DNA of 64,000 nucleotides from Pseudomonas marincola (GCF_900116605.1 NZ_FPBC01000016.1:47511-111510); one strand, 5' to 3'. Positions 43,149 to 52,994 are shown, numbered from the stretch's first letter. Program-made: numbers and translations. Notes: generated from the sequence alone by a model not told the origin.

Positions 43149-44135
43149 CTACTGGATATAACCGTTGTCGCGGAACCAGCTGATGGTGCGGCGCAACGTG
43201 TCATCCAGTGACTGTTCGCTGACGAAACCCAGCTCCTCGCGCGCTTTGCTGCCATCGAGAAACTGACCGCCACTCATCACCGCAATGCTGGTGTCATTCA
43301 GTAATGGTTGTTGGCCGGTCAGGCGGTAACGCATGCGCCCGATTACGGCCAGCCCCTTCACGACCTTGAGCGAAACCGGCGTGGGTGCCGGCTTACCCAG
43401 CAAACTGGCGATTTGCGCCGTCAATTCAGCCAGCTGAATATTCTCGCCAGTCAGCAGATAACGCTCGCCCTGACGCCCCTTTTCCAGCACCCGCAGCAAG
43501 CCACGGCCAGCCTCGGCAGCGTCGATCACGTTACGGGCGCCAGGCACATAGCGACTCATCTGCCCGGAAGCGATCGCGGTAATTATCCGTCCGGTACTTG
43601 GGCCGACATCAAGCTCGCCGATCGACATCCCGGGAATGCCAATCATCACCGGCAAACCGTTGCGCGCCTGTTCGCGCGCCTGTTCATCCAGCGCCCACTT
43701 GCACAACAGATACGGATTACGCCAGTTCGGCATCCCTTCGTAGAACAACCCTTCGTGGCCCAGCTTGCCTTCTGGATGCTTGGGCAGCGCGATAGCCGCC
43801 CCGACATAAACAATGCGCGCGACCTTGGCCGCAACGCACGCTGCGTAGAAGTGATTGGTCTGATTGAGGGCGTTGGAAACGTCATCCTGCCAACGCCGCG
43901 GTTTGCTTGGGTAATAACCCGCACAGAACACCACGCCATCGACATCGCGCATGGCCTTGGTCATCTGGCTGACGTCGAGTATCTCGGCGGCACGGGTTTC
44001 GGCGCCCAGATAGGCCAGCCGTTGAATCCGCGATGAAGGGCGATGAATAAGAATCAGCTCATGACCCGCCGCCTTGATGGCCCGGGCCGTGTGATGGCCA
44101 AGCAAACCAGTGGCGCCAAATACAGCAATTTTCAC
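43149..44135 (-). CDS. NAD-dependent epimerase/dehydratase family protein
   Basis: 328 residues of the extended SDR class. KIAVFGATGLLGHHTARAIKAAGHE is the dinucleotide-binding loop, YLLCKWALDEQAR supplies YxxxK near 152. The relatives include dihydroflavonol reductase-like proteins; substrate unknown. I take the GTG at 44135 as start because AAGGAGA stands 6 bases upstream and the protein then begins directly with the first beta strand. Confidence 0.85.
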   Translation of the reverse strand: MKIAVFGATGLLGHHTARAIKAAGHELILIHRPSSRIQRLAYLGAETRAAEILDVSQMTKAMRDVDGVVFCAGYYPSKPRRWQDDVSNALNQTNHFYAACVAAKVARIVYVGAAIALPKHPEGKLGHEGLFYEGMPNWRNPYLLCKWALDEQAREQARNGLPVMIGIPGMSIGELDVGPSTGRIITAIASGQMSRYVPGARNVIDAAEAGRGLLRVLEKGRQGERYLLTGENIQLAELTAQIASLLGKPAPTPVSLKVVKGLAVIGRMRYRLTGQQPLLNDTSIAVMSGGQFLDGSKAREELGFVSEQSLDDTLRRTISWFRDNGYIQ

Positions 44136-44209
44136 AGCGTCTCCTTGCTGACAAAACAACAGGGCAACGTGCATTTACTCAGCATGAGCAACCGCACGCC
44201 GGGGCGACA

Positions 44210-45031
44210 TCATCGCGAAGCTTTGGCTTGCTCGTAGAGCGGCATGACTTTTGGAATAGCAGCCTGCAGAGAGGCGATCCGGCTGCTTGAGGCCGGGTGA
44301 GTGCTCATGAACTCAGGCGGTGCGCCTTCACTGGCCTTGGCCATTTTGGTCCACAGGCTGATCGCAGCATTCGGGTCGAAACCCGCACGGGCCGACAACT
44401 CCAGACCAATCAGATCGGCCTCGTTTTCGTTGCTGCGACTATTAGGCAGAGTCATACCGTACTGCACGGCATAGTCGGCCAACGCCATGGTGTCCTGGCC
44501 GACGCCAAGCAGCGCGCCTGCGCCTTGCTTGGCCAATTCGATCCCATAGGCTTTGGACATGGCTTCACGGCCGTGCTCGCGCAGGGCATGCGCGATCTCG
44601 TGGCCCATGACCGCGGCAATTTCATCGTCGGTCAGTTTCAGTTCGTCGATCAAACCGGTATAGAAAATGATCTTGCCGCCGGGGCCGCAGTTGGCGTTCA
44701 GCTCGGGGCTGTCGATAAGGTTAACTTCCCACGCCCATTGTGCGGAGTCTGGACGGAATACCGGCGCCTGCTTGATCAGACGATCGGCAACGGCTTGCAG
44801 GCGTTTGGCTTGCGGAGTGCTTTTTTCCAGCTTGCCTTTGCTCGAGGCCGCCGAGACGGTCTCCTGATAAGACTGCGCATAGGACTGATTGACCTGATCG
44901 GTCGACAGCATGCTGAACATGTATTGCTTGCGATCAATGCCGACGGCACCGCCGCTGGTGGTGTTGACAGCCTGACATCCCGCCAGAACCAACGCTGCAG
45001 CCAACGCAGACAAAGACAACAACTTACTCAT
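44210..45031 (-). CDS. M48-family metallopeptidase lipoprotein (LoiP/YggG-like)
   Basis: 273 residues. The signal peptide ends in the lipobox LAGC (Cys near 19), so the protein should be attached to the membrane on the periplasmic side. The zinc site is HEIAHALREHG near 145 with the third ligand in NENEADLIGLEL. It probably degrades misfolded envelope proteins. The start at 45031 has GGAG 8 bases before it. Confidence 0.93.
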   Translation of the reverse strand: MSKLLSLSALAAALVLAGCQAVNTTSGGAVGIDRKQYMFSMLSTDQVNQSYAQSYQETVSAASSKGKLEKSTPQAKRLQAVADRLIKQAPVFRPDSAQWAWEVNLIDSPELNANCGPGGKIIFYTGLIDELKLTDDEIAAVMGHEIAHALREHGREAMSKAYGIELAKQGAGALLGVGQDTMALADYAVQYGMTLPNSRSNENEADLIGLELSARAGFDPNAAISLWTKMAKASEGAPPEFMSTHPASSSRIASLQAAIPKVMPLYEQAKASR

Positions 45032-45148
45032 GTTCAAACTCCATATCGTTAGGCTGGCTATGCTAGGCCGACACTGCAAGTTGAGCAACTTGATTGCGTA
45101 TCAATCAGCCGACGAAGTCACATTGAGCGCGGCTAATTTGCATGCGAC

Positions 45149-45766
45149 TTACGCTGGCGTCAGGCACTCGGGGGCGTCCAGTTTGGGATCGTTGACCAGA
45201 TTGGCCAGCACTCGCTCGCGCAGTTGCGGCTGCGGCGCAATCAGCAACTCGCGCAATTGTTCGACAGGGGTTTGCGGGTCCAGCCAAAGTACCTGGCCTT
45301 GCTCATCAAGAATCAACGGCCGGCGTTGGTTGCTGGCAGCCTGGGTCACCACGGCAGCGCTCAGGTAAACATGCCCTTCAACCGGATACGCTTCCCAGAT
45401 CGCGGCAAAATACAGCGGCGATGCATCTGCAGTCAGCCAGTAGGGGCGCTTGCGCGCCGAGCCGCGCCACTCGTAAAAGCCATTGGCCGGGAGCAGACCG
45501 CGACGCAGGCGAAACGCATCACGAAACATTGGCTGATCGGCCAGCGTTTCCGCGCGCGCTTGTGCGGGGGTTTTCGATAAGTCCTTGAGCCACGGCGGAG
45601 TGAGCCCCCAACGCACTCGGCTGAGTTGGCGCTGACCTTCTATCTCGCGCAGCAGTAGCACTTGCGCATGCGGCGAAATACTCCAATGCGGCTGCTGGTC
45701 ATCGGGGAAACCCGGTAAACCAGCGAATGCTGCATTCCAGCGGAAAAAGGCAAAACGTCCACACAT
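45149..45766 (-). CDS. SRAP (HMCES/YedK) abasic-site-binding protein
   Basis: 205 residues starting MCGRFAFF; Cys2 becomes the N-terminus after Met removal and forms the covalent link to abasic sites in single-stranded DNA. RVRWGLTPPWLKD, NARAETLADQPMFRDAFRLRRGLLPANGFYEW and the final DPKLDAPE cover the family motifs (here ARAETL). It protects abasic sites at replication forks. The longer frame from 45859 would bury Cys2 and is rejected. Confidence 0.95.
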   Translation of the reverse strand: MCGRFAFFRWNAAFAGLPGFPDDQQPHWSISPHAQVLLLREIEGQRQLSRVRWGLTPPWLKDLSKTPAQARAETLADQPMFRDAFRLRRGLLPANGFYEWRGSARKRPYWLTADASPLYFAAIWEAYPVEGHVYLSAAVVTQAASNQRRPLILDEQGQVLWLDPQTPVEQLRELLIAPQPQLRERVLANLVNDPKLDAPECLTPA

Positions 45767-45903
45767 GGGTAACTCGATAAACAGATAAATTGGCCACCAA
45801 TACGCGGCAGCGCGATTCACCGCCCGGCTTAAACGGCGCAATCCGCCATCTGCCTGCACGCGGCAAAGCAGTGCTTTTTCAGCGCGGCATATTCAATGCG
45901 GCA

Positions 45904-46167
45904 CTAGCAGAGCAACTCGCCTTGATAACTCTCAGGCTCATCGCCCGGCAAGGGTTGGGCGGCATTGTACTCGCCGATCAATTGGTGTGCCCGCGCCGCC
46001 TGTTGATTATTTACCATCAGTCCAAGCAGACCGCTGGTCGGCAATTCCCCGACGGCACCGGCCAAATGTTGCCCGGTCAGGTGCGCTTCGATGCCTTCAC
46101 TATTGAGCATACTCAAGAGCAATTCGGCTTCCATCAAGTCTCGCGGCTCGTAGATCCTTTGCATCAT
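45904..46167 (-). CDS. DUF2007 family protein
   Basis: 87 residues. RIYEPRDLMEAELLLSMLNSEGIEAHLTGQHLAGAVGELP is the DUF2007 pattern (putative signal-transducing protein); it resembles a ferredoxin-like fold without metal ligands. Function unknown. Its ATG overlaps the stop of the upstream CPXCG gene (ATGA), so the two are coupled. Confidence 0.85.
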   Translation of the reverse strand: MMQRIYEPRDLMEAELLLSMLNSEGIEAHLTGQHLAGAVGELPTSGLLGLMVNNQQAARAHQLIGEYNAAQPLPGDEPESYQGELLC

Positions 46168-46346
46168 TCATCCTCCGCTCGCACGTCAAGCGTCCACTCT
46201 TCGCCGTTTGTAGCCAGATCGAAGACAATCGGCCGGCAGCAAACCTGGCAGTCTTCGATGTATTGTTGATCGCCCGCAGAGAGATCAACCAGAACCTCAA
46301 TCGGTTCACCACAATAGGGGCAATGAATCATCTGGTTTTCGAGCAT
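46164..46346 (-). CDS. CPXCG-motif cysteine-rich protein
   Basis: 60 residues with two Cys pairs, HCPYCGEPI and DCQVCCRPIVF, that probably bind zinc, and an acidic tail. The family is uncharacterised. It is the first gene of a two-gene unit with the DUF2007 protein and is divergent from the acyltransferase at 46459. Confidence 0.88.
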   Translation of the reverse strand: MLENQMIHCPYCGEPIEVLVDLSAGDQQYIEDCQVCCRPIVFDLATNGEEWTLDVRAEDE

Positions 46347-46458
46347 TTAAGACTCCGTGTGACTTACGCGTATAATCGCCGGTCTATTGCTAGCCTCTAT
46401 CGGGGCTAAAACTTTTTACCCAGCCGGTTAGCTCCTTGCCGGCCAAAACCAAGAGATC

Positions 46459-47625
46459 ATGATGGGCGAATTTGATGCCATCCGACCCTATTCCGACGCC
46501 GAAGTGCCAGCCGTGCTGTCACGCTTGCTGGCTGACGATATGTTTCTCGACGTACTTACCCAGTTTCGCTTCCCGAAATTGGCCAAAGCATTTGGCTGGT
46601 TGCTTAAACCACTTATAGCCCATCGGCTGCGTAAAGAGTTTAAAGACGTCACTTGCGTCTCGACCCTGCAAGACAAAGTCGAGCTTTATGTTGACCATAG
46701 CATCGAGCAGGCAACCGACGGTGTTACCTACACCGGTGTCGAGCACCTGAAGAACGGCAGCGCCTATTTGTTGCTGGCCAACCACCGCGACATCGTGATG
46801 GACCCGGCGTTCGTCAATTACGCGGTTTACCACGCGGGCCTTCCCACACCGCGCATTGCCATTGGCGACAACCTGCTGCAGAAACCTTTTGTCAGCGATC
46901 TGATGCGCCTGAACAAAAGCTTCATCGTGCACCGCTCGCTTACCGGCCGCCGTGAACGCCTGGCGGCTTATCAGCTGCTTTCGGCGTACATCAATCACTC
47001 GATCCGCAACGATTGCCAGTCCATCTGGATCGCTCAGGCCGAAGGCCGGGCAAAAGACGGTGATGATCGTACTGACTCGGCGATCCTGAAAATGTTTCAT
47101 ATGAGCCGCAAGGATGAGCCGTTTGCGGACGTGATTCGCTCGCTCAATCTGACCCCGGTCTCGATCAGCTATGAATACGATCCCTGCGATCAGGCCAAGG
47201 CACGCGAGCTTTATATCCGCGCCACCACCGGCACATACGAGAAAGCCAAAGGTGAAGATGACCAGAGCATTGGCCTGGGCATTACCGGATACAAAGGTCG
47301 CGTGCATGTGCACTTCGGCACGCCGATCACTGAGAATCTGGACGACAGCAAGCAACTGGCGACTGAGGTCGACAAGCATATCCTCACGGGCTACCGCCTG
47401 TTCCCCGTGCACTATCTGGCTTACGCCATGTGGAACGAGCGTGAACCGGAACTGAATGTGCCAGAGGCTGACTTGTTGTTCACCGGCGCAGAGCTGGCCG
47501 TGGCCAAAGTCGAATGGCAGCGTCGGCTCGAGTTATGCCCGCAAGAGCAACGTCCTTACCTGATCGTGCAGTACGCCAACCCGGTGCGTAACCAGTACCG
47601 GGTCAAAGCGGGCCTGCCGCTTTAA
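46459..47625 (+). CDS. PlsC-type acyltransferase family protein
   Basis: 388 residues. The acyltransferase motif is ANHRDIVMDPAF (HX4D) near 110, followed by FIVHRSLTGRRERL and WIAQAEGRAKDG, which corresponds to the EGxR motif. No strong membrane helix is seen. It should transfer an acyl chain to glycerophosphate or a related acceptor; this longer form is a distinct subgroup with unknown specificity. Confidence 0.82.
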   Translation: MMGEFDAIRPYSDAEVPAVLSRLLADDMFLDVLTQFRFPKLAKAFGWLLKPLIAHRLRKEFKDVTCVSTLQDKVELYVDHSIEQATDGVTYTGVEHLKNGSAYLLLANHRDIVMDPAFVNYAVYHAGLPTPRIAIGDNLLQKPFVSDLMRLNKSFIVHRSLTGRRERLAAYQLLSAYINHSIRNDCQSIWIAQAEGRAKDGDDRTDSAILKMFHMSRKDEPFADVIRSLNLTPVSISYEYDPCDQAKARELYIRATTGTYEKAKGEDDQSIGLGITGYKGRVHVHFGTPITENLDDSKQLATEVDKHILTGYRLFPVHYLAYAMWNEREPELNVPEADLLFTGAELAVAKVEWQRRLELCPQEQRPYLIVQYANPVRNQYRVKAGLPL

Positions 47626-47751
47626 TCCGGCCTACATCCGCCAGCAATTGGCTGCCCAAGCGGGCGGCCATGCCTGTGCAGCGGCGCACGCATGAGATGA
47701 ATCAGCGATTAATCAGATGAGCTGTGTAGCCGCCCTGCTTCGGCTGCACGC

Positions 47752-48039
47752 TCAGAACTGAGTGCTGGCCCAGGAGACGGCCAACGCCAGTGCCAGACTG
47801 GCGAAGCCAAAACAATAGAAGAAGCGATTGATCCGCTGTGTAGGTGTCTCTGCAAATCCAGCAGTCACCTTGCCCTCAACGCACTCTGACTGCACCAGCA
47901 AGCGCGCCAGCGCACGTTGCTGACGATAGCGCGTGGCAACCAACAACCAGCCTCCTGCGGCGGCAAAAAACAACGCCAGCGCGTTCAAAGACTGCGAGGG
48001 ATAGCTGTACACGAGGGACCAAAACGCTTGCAGACTCAT
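47752..48039 (-). CDS. Small two-helix membrane protein, unknown
   Basis: 95 residues not recognised. Two hydrophobic segments (NALALFFAAAGGWLLVA near 18-34 and FGFASLALALAVSWA near the end) flank a basic loop with RYRQQRALARLL. The start at 48039 has GGAGG 6 bases upstream, which is good support for a real gene. Confidence 0.65.
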   Translation of the reverse strand: MSLQAFWSLVYSYPSQSLNALALFFAAAGGWLLVATRYRQQRALARLLVQSECVEGKVTAGFAETPTQRINRFFYCFGFASLALALAVSWASTQF

Positions 48040-48418
48040 CCGCAACCTCCACTACAAGTTGGTGCATGTGCGGACGCCGTGCACCATGAAAGGGAAAAAA
48101 CCGTGCATTGCCAGCGCGAAAAAAGATCGAAAAATACCGCCTGAGCGGGCTAGAAAAGCCAAATTTTGCGGGGACAAGCAGAGAAAAAAGCCGATTCGCC
48201 AGCGCCCCAAAAGAGGCGGCGTGAGTGAAACGCGCTGAATAGAGCGGTTATTTTACTGCGAGAAAAGCCATATGCGTTTCCAATCCGACGAGCGACGATT
48301 TGATCAAAAAAACTTCTTAAGATCGTCATATTGTTGGCCTAATGTTTGATACCTCTCTTATCAGGCACCCGGCAATTGTCGCCGGGAGTGCTCTATTCCA
48401 TACGTAGAGGACACCATC
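48040..48418. other. 379-bp stretch without a gene; leader hairpin near its end
   Basis: A-rich purine tracts at 48095-48200 have no recognisable content. Near the right end CCCGGC-N7-GCCGGG (48368-48386) forms a hairpin in the leader of the small gene at 48419, about 30 bases before its ribosome site. Confidence 0.55.
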
Positions 48419-48625
48419 ATGCTGAACCCACAAGCTGCAGATCACGATTATCAAATCGACTCGCTGGACGAAGTGGACGCTGTGATTGACGAGCTCTCCT
48501 TCAACGTTCAGGACTATCACTGGCTGATCTATTGCACGATGGGCGGCCACGAGCATTACGACCTCCCGGACATCGACTCGACCACGGGCTTCAGCCTGCC
48601 TGAGCTCTACGCAGAAGCGGCCTGA
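48419..48625 (+). CDS. Small acidic protein, unknown
   Basis: 68 residues, strongly acidic (many Asp and Glu, few basic residues), with NVQDYHWLIYCTMGGHEHYDLPD in the middle. No family recognised. AGAGGA 6-11 bases before the ATG, a leader hairpin and a strong terminator after it show that it is a genuine single-gene unit. It could be an anti-regulator or a DNA mimic, but only its charge suggests this. Confidence 0.7.
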   Translation: MLNPQAADHDYQIDSLDEVDAVIDELSFNVQDYHWLIYCTMGGHEHYDLPDIDSTTGFSLPELYAEAA

Positions 48626-48645
48626 ACGGCCAGCCCCAGAAACGC

Positions 48646-48680
48646 AAAACCGGCGCTGTTTGCACAGACGCCGGTTTTTT
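48646..48680 (+). terminator. Terminator of the small acidic gene
   Basis: AAAACCGGCG/CGCCGGTTTT with inner CTGT-TTGC-ACAG, then a T run. Confidence 0.9.
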
Positions 48681-48816
48681 ATGCGCGTTAAATAAGAGAA
48701 GCCGCGGCTCTGGCCTCACCCGCTCCCGGCTTGCCCTGCTGTAAGCGCAGCAAGCGACAAGCGTGCGAGTGACCGCGACCGAGAAAGCCGCAAGCGCTAT
48801 AGCAACGCCTGAACCA

Positions 48817-49329
48817 TCAGAAGCTCAAGCGATAATGCAGCGCGTAGTTCTCAACGCCATCGTTTGGCTGTTTGATGCTGGCGTTGGAATAGTGGTACGC
48901 CCGCACGCCAATCTCCTGCCCGCTGAAACGAATGCCGGCGCCGATGTGGCTCTCGAACTGAAAAGAGGTCGACATTGCGCTGTCGTCAATTTCGGTCTGC
49001 GAGAAGAACGCCCCGCCGATACCGGCTTCAGCGTAAGGGCGGATCGTGTCGCCATTGAACTCATAGACCAGCACAGGCGCCAGCGAGATGCTGTTATTGC
49101 CACTGGTGTCATCCGCGTCCCAATAGGTGTAAGCCGCATCCCAGTAACCGCCGAGATGGCCCACATCACTTTCCAGCCAGCGCTTGTTGAAATCGAATTG
49201 CATACCTAGTCGGTAGGTCTGCGCGGAATCTCCGGTCTGTCCGACCGAAAGGCTTATATTCGCGGCCTGAGTCGTGCTCGCTGCCCCCAGTGCAGCCACA
49301 CTCAAAACTGCCGCAACCAACTTGTGCAT
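48817..49329 (-). CDS. pagL: Lipid A 3-O-deacylase PagL
   Basis: 170 residues with signal peptide (KLVAAVLSVAALGAASTTQA, cleavage near 22). The remainder is an eight-stranded barrel ending in Phe (LHYRLSF). The active site His-Ser is in RAYHYSNASIKQPNDGVE near 145-160. It removes the 3-linked acyl chain from lipid A in the outer membrane. It lies next to murI, as in P. aeruginosa. Confidence 0.93.
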   Translation of the reverse strand: MHKLVAAVLSVAALGAASTTQAANISLSVGQTGDSAQTYRLGMQFDFNKRWLESDVGHLGGYWDAAYTYWDADDTSGNNSISLAPVLVYEFNGDTIRPYAEAGIGGAFFSQTEIDDSAMSTSFQFESHIGAGIRFSGQEIGVRAYHYSNASIKQPNDGVENYALHYRLSF

Positions 49330-49448
49330 ACCACTTCCTTATTTTTAATTCACAGCCGTGCATTCCCACAAATGCACCCGAGGCTTGATTATATTTTCTA
49401 GCGGCAAAACGCCATCCAACCAAAGCAGGGGGCCAATCAACCGCCTTG

Positions 49449-50237
49449 TCAGAACTGCAAGACTTCCTGGGTTTCACCCCATAAGGTTGGCAATACCGCC
49501 TGCAATTTCTGCGCCTCGCCGCTGCTCCAGAACTGCGCAGCTCGGGCAGGCCCAGACGCCAGCAGATCACGCTCACGCAGCAAGCGCTGCAGTTGTCTGG
49601 CCACTGCGGCGCCGGTGTCGATTAAACTGACATTGGCCGGTACCAAGTCGTTCAATAACGGCTTAATGAACGGGTAATGGGTGCAGCCCAGAATCAGCGT
49701 ATCGCAACCCTGCGCCAGCAATGGCTGCACGAAACCGTCGAGCAATTCGCGGGTGCGTGACGACTGCAATTTACCGGCTTCGATCTGCTCGACCAAACCG
49801 GGACACGGCTGGGTAATTACTTTCACGTCGCTGGCGACACGATCCAGCAGGGCTGCGAATTTGGCACTTTTCAGGGTGCCGGTAGTCGCCAGCACACCGA
49901 CCACACCACTGCGCGTTGCGGCAACCGCAGGCTTTACCGCAGGCTCCATGCCCACAATCGGCAATTGCGGGTAAAGCTCGCGCAGCTCGGCAACCGCCGC
50001 CACGGTTGCGGTATTGCAGGCCAGCACCAGCGCCTTGGCGCCCTGTTCCAGCAGAAACGCGGCAATCAGCCGGCAGCGCTCGCGAATGTATTCGGGAGAT
50101 TTCTCGCCATACGGCACATGGGCGCTGTCGGCTATGTACAGCAGAGACTCTTGCGGCAACAGCGTGCGAATCTCGCGCAATACCGAGACGCCGCCCACAC
50201 CGGAGTCGAATACACCGATGGCCTGGCTGTTAGTCAT
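49449..50237 (-). CDS. murI: Glutamate racemase
   Basis: 262 residues. Catalytic Cys residues lie in LACNTATVAA near 74 and ILGCTHYPF near 185; IGVFDSGVGGVSVL begins the protein. Supplies D-glutamate for peptidoglycan. The start at 50237 overlaps the moeB stop by 8 bases. Confidence 0.96.
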   Translation of the reverse strand: MTNSQAIGVFDSGVGGVSVLREIRTLLPQESLLYIADSAHVPYGEKSPEYIRERCRLIAAFLLEQGAKALVLACNTATVAAVAELRELYPQLPIVGMEPAVKPAVAATRSGVVGVLATTGTLKSAKFAALLDRVASDVKVITQPCPGLVEQIEAGKLQSSRTRELLDGFVQPLLAQGCDTLILGCTHYPFIKPLLNDLVPANVSLIDTGAAVARQLQRLLRERDLLASGPARAAQFWSSGEAQKLQAVLPTLWGETQEVLQF

Positions 50238-51000
50238 GTGTGGTTCCGCACACACTGCACGCCGGATCGCGCTTTACTCGCAGCTCGCGAAACTTGCTGC
50301 TTAACGCGTCGATCAACAGCAACCGGCCTACCAGCGGCTCACCGAACTCGGCCAGCAGTTTAAGCGCCTCGAGTGCTTGCAGGCTGCCGACCATACCGAC
50401 TAACGGCCCGACGACACCGGCCTCACTGCAGGTCAGTTCAGCCTCACTGCCGTGCCCGTAAAGGCAGTGGTAGCAAGGGCTGCTTGGTAAGCGCGGATCG
50501 AACACCGAGAGCTGGCCTTCCAGGCGAATCGCCGCGCCACTCACCAACGGTTTTACTGCTGCGACGCAGGAGGCGTTGACCGACTCACGGGTCGAGAAGT
50601 TGTCTGAGCAATCCAGCACCACATCAACCGCCGCCACCGCAGCGGCCAAAGAGTCAGCATCCAGCCCTTGCGGGTAAGTGCGGATGTTCAAATGCGGATT
50701 GATCGCCTTGAGCCGGGCCGCCGCCGAATCGACCTTGGCCACGCCGATGCTGGTGGTGTCGTGGGCAATCTGGCGTTGCAAGTTGGTCAGATCGACCGTA
50801 TCAAAATCGGCCAGATGCAGAGTGCCGACTCCGGCTGCAGCCAGATACAGCGCCACCGGCGAGCCCAAGCCGCCGAGCCCGATTATCAGCGCGCTGCGCT
50901 GCTTGAGCCGGAGCTGGCCGTCGACATCAATTTGTTGCAACAGGATCTGCCGGCTATAGCGCAGCAGCTCTTCATCACTGAGCATGTTTGCGTCACTCAT
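50230..51000 (-). CDS. moeB: MoeB/ThiF-type adenylyltransferase
   Basis: 256 residues. The nucleotide loop is ALIIGLGGLGSPVALYLAAAGVG near 38, with DFDTVDLTNLQRQ, a zinc CxxC at PCYHC and another at ACSVC near the C-terminus. It adenylates the C-terminus of a sulfur-carrier protein such as MoaD. Overlaps prmC by 8 bases and murI likewise, so the genes are translationally linked. Confidence 0.92.
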   Translation of the reverse strand: MSDANMLSDEELLRYSRQILLQQIDVDGQLRLKQRSALIIGLGGLGSPVALYLAAAGVGTLHLADFDTVDLTNLQRQIAHDTTSIGVAKVDSAAARLKAINPHLNIRTYPQGLDADSLAAAVAAVDVVLDCSDNFSTRESVNASCVAAVKPLVSGAAIRLEGQLSVFDPRLPSSPCYHCLYGHGSEAELTCSEAGVVGPLVGMVGSLQALEALKLLAEFGEPLVGRLLLIDALSSKFRELRVKRDPACSVCGTTHD

Positions 51001-51826
51001 GCGTGCATTGTCCAAAACTGATGCGCTCATGACCGCCAAGGTCACGGCGACTTTCTACTGCGCTAAACCCATTGGCCGCCAACAGATCACGCACGGCCTG
51101 CGCCTGATCATAGCCGTGCTCAAGCAATAACCAGCCGCCCGCCTGCAAATAGTCCCCGGCATTGGCGATGATCAGACGGATATCATCCAGCCCGTCGGCA
51201 CCCGCGACCAGCGCACTGCTGGGTTCGAAACGTACATCGCCCTCACCCAGATGGCGGTCATCGCTGGCGATATACGGCGGGTTACTGACAATCAGCTGAA
51301 AGCGCTGCCCGGCCAACTGGCTGAACCAGTGGCTTGCATGAAAACGCACATTGGCAAGTTTCAGGCGCTGCTGATTACGCGTAGCCAGCGCCACAGCCTC
51401 ATCGACCCGGTCAACGCCAACAACCTGCCAGGCGGGACGCTCTGAAGCCAACGCCAACGCAATCGCACCGGTGCCCGTACCAAGATCAAGCACAGCAGCA
51501 GGGGTTGCAGGGATTGTCGCCAGCGCGGTTTCGACCAGTAATTCGGTGTCTGGACGGGGAATCAGGGTGTGCGGCGCCACTTCAAGGTCGAGGCTCCAGA
51601 AGCCCTGATGCCCCAGAATGTAGGCAACCGGCTCACCCTGCTGACGCCGCGCCAGATTAGCGAGAAAGCGCTCGGCCATCGGCGCTTCGACTTCTCGCTC
51701 GGGCCAGGTCCGCAGATAACTGCGCGACTTGCCAAGCACCGCCGCAAGGAGCAGTTCGGCGTCGAGTTGCGGGCTGGGCGAGTCGGCCAGAGCAGCGCCA
51801 TTGAGCAGCGATTCGATGGTTGCCAT
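50993..51826 (-). CDS. prmC: Release-factor glutamine methyltransferase
   Basis: 277 residues. SAM loop VLDLGTGTGAIALALASERP near 115, catalytic NPPY in LIVSNPPYIA near 183. Methylates the Gln of the GGQ motif in release factors; its substrate gene prfA is directly upstream in the same operon. Confidence 0.95.
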   Translation of the reverse strand: MATIESLLNGAALADSPSPQLDAELLLAAVLGKSRSYLRTWPEREVEAPMAERFLANLARRQQGEPVAYILGHQGFWSLDLEVAPHTLIPRPDTELLVETALATIPATPAAVLDLGTGTGAIALALASERPAWQVVGVDRVDEAVALATRNQQRLKLANVRFHASHWFSQLAGQRFQLIVSNPPYIASDDRHLGEGDVRFEPSSALVAGADGLDDIRLIIANAGDYLQAGGWLLLEHGYDQAQAVRDLLAANGFSAVESRRDLGGHERISFGQCTHE

Positions 51827-51911
51827 TGGGGCACACTACCTATTCAGAGGTTCCTCAGCATCAATCCACATCACATCAGCAACTGTCGCCCGCAGCTAGC
51901 CACGCTGCGTA

Positions 51912-52994
51912 TCAGTCGCCCAGCGATGCCAACTGGTCAGCTTGATACTCGGCCAACAATGGCTCGATAACCGCCTCAACACCGCCCGCCATCACCTCGT
52001 TAAGTGAATACAGGGTCAGGTTGATACGGTGATCGGTGACCCGGCCTTGCGGGAAGTTGTAGGTGCGGATGCGCTCGGAGCGATCGCCAGAGCCTACCAG
52101 CAAGCGCCGGGTATCGGAGATTTCCTTGTGCGCCGCGGCTTCCTGTTGGTCTTTCAGTTTGGCACCCAGCCAGGCCATCGCCTTGGCGCGGTTCTTGTGC
52201 TGCGAACGCTCTTCCTGACACTCAACCACGGTGCCCGTCGGGATGTGGGTAATGCGGATGGCCGAATCGGTGGTGTTTACGTGCTGACCGCCCGCGCCGG
52301 ATGAGCGATAGGTATCAACCCGCAAATCCGCAGGATTGATCTCGATAGCCGCTTGCTCGTCAGGCTCTGGCAACACCGCCACCGTGCAGGCCGAGGTGTG
52401 AATGCGGCCCTGCGACTCGGTCTCTGGCACGCGCTGAACGCGGTGTGCGCCGGACTCGAACTTGAGCTTGCCGAATACGTTATCGCCTTCGATTCGTGCG
52501 ATGACTTCCTTGAAGCCACCATGCTCGCCTTCGTTGGCCGACAACACCTCGACTCGCCAGCCACGACGCTCGGCGTAGCGCGAATACATGCGGAACAGAT
52601 CTCCGGAGAAGATGGCCGCCTCGTCACCGCCGGTGCCGGCACGCACTTCCAGAAACACGCTGCGACCGTCGTTCGGGTCTTTTGGCAGGAGCATGCGCTG
52701 CAGATTGTCTTCGAGTTCGATCAGGCGGTTTTTCGCCTCGTCGACTTCCTCTTCAGCCATCTCGCGCATCTCGGGGTCGCTGTCTTTAAGCAACGCCTGA
52801 GCGCCTTCGAGGTCACCCTGCACTTTTTGCAGTTCGGTAAAGGCCTGATACACCGGCTCTATTTCGGCATATTCCTTTGAAAGAGCGCGGAACTGAGTCT
52901 GATCGCTGATCACCTCAGCATCACCCAGCATGGCAGTCAGCTCTTCAAAGCGATCCTGTAGCAACTCAAGTTTTTTCGTAAGCGAAGCTTTCAT
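51912..52994 (-). CDS. prfA: Peptide chain release factor 1
   Basis: 360 residues, standard length. SSGAGGQHVNTTDSA holds the GGQ that triggers peptide release at UAA/UAG, and EVRAGTGGDEAAIF lies in the central domain. The ATG overlaps the hemA stop (TAATG). Confidence 0.97.
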   Translation of the reverse strand: MKASLTKKLELLQDRFEELTAMLGDAEVISDQTQFRALSKEYAEIEPVYQAFTELQKVQGDLEGAQALLKDSDPEMREMAEEEVDEAKNRLIELEDNLQRMLLPKDPNDGRSVFLEVRAGTGGDEAAIFSGDLFRMYSRYAERRGWRVEVLSANEGEHGGFKEVIARIEGDNVFGKLKFESGAHRVQRVPETESQGRIHTSACTVAVLPEPDEQAAIEINPADLRVDTYRSSGAGGQHVNTTDSAIRITHIPTGTVVECQEERSQHKNRAKAMAWLGAKLKDQQEAAAHKEISDTRRLLVGSGDRSERIRTYNFPQGRVTDHRINLTLYSLNEVMAGGVEAVIEPLLAEYQADQLASLGD

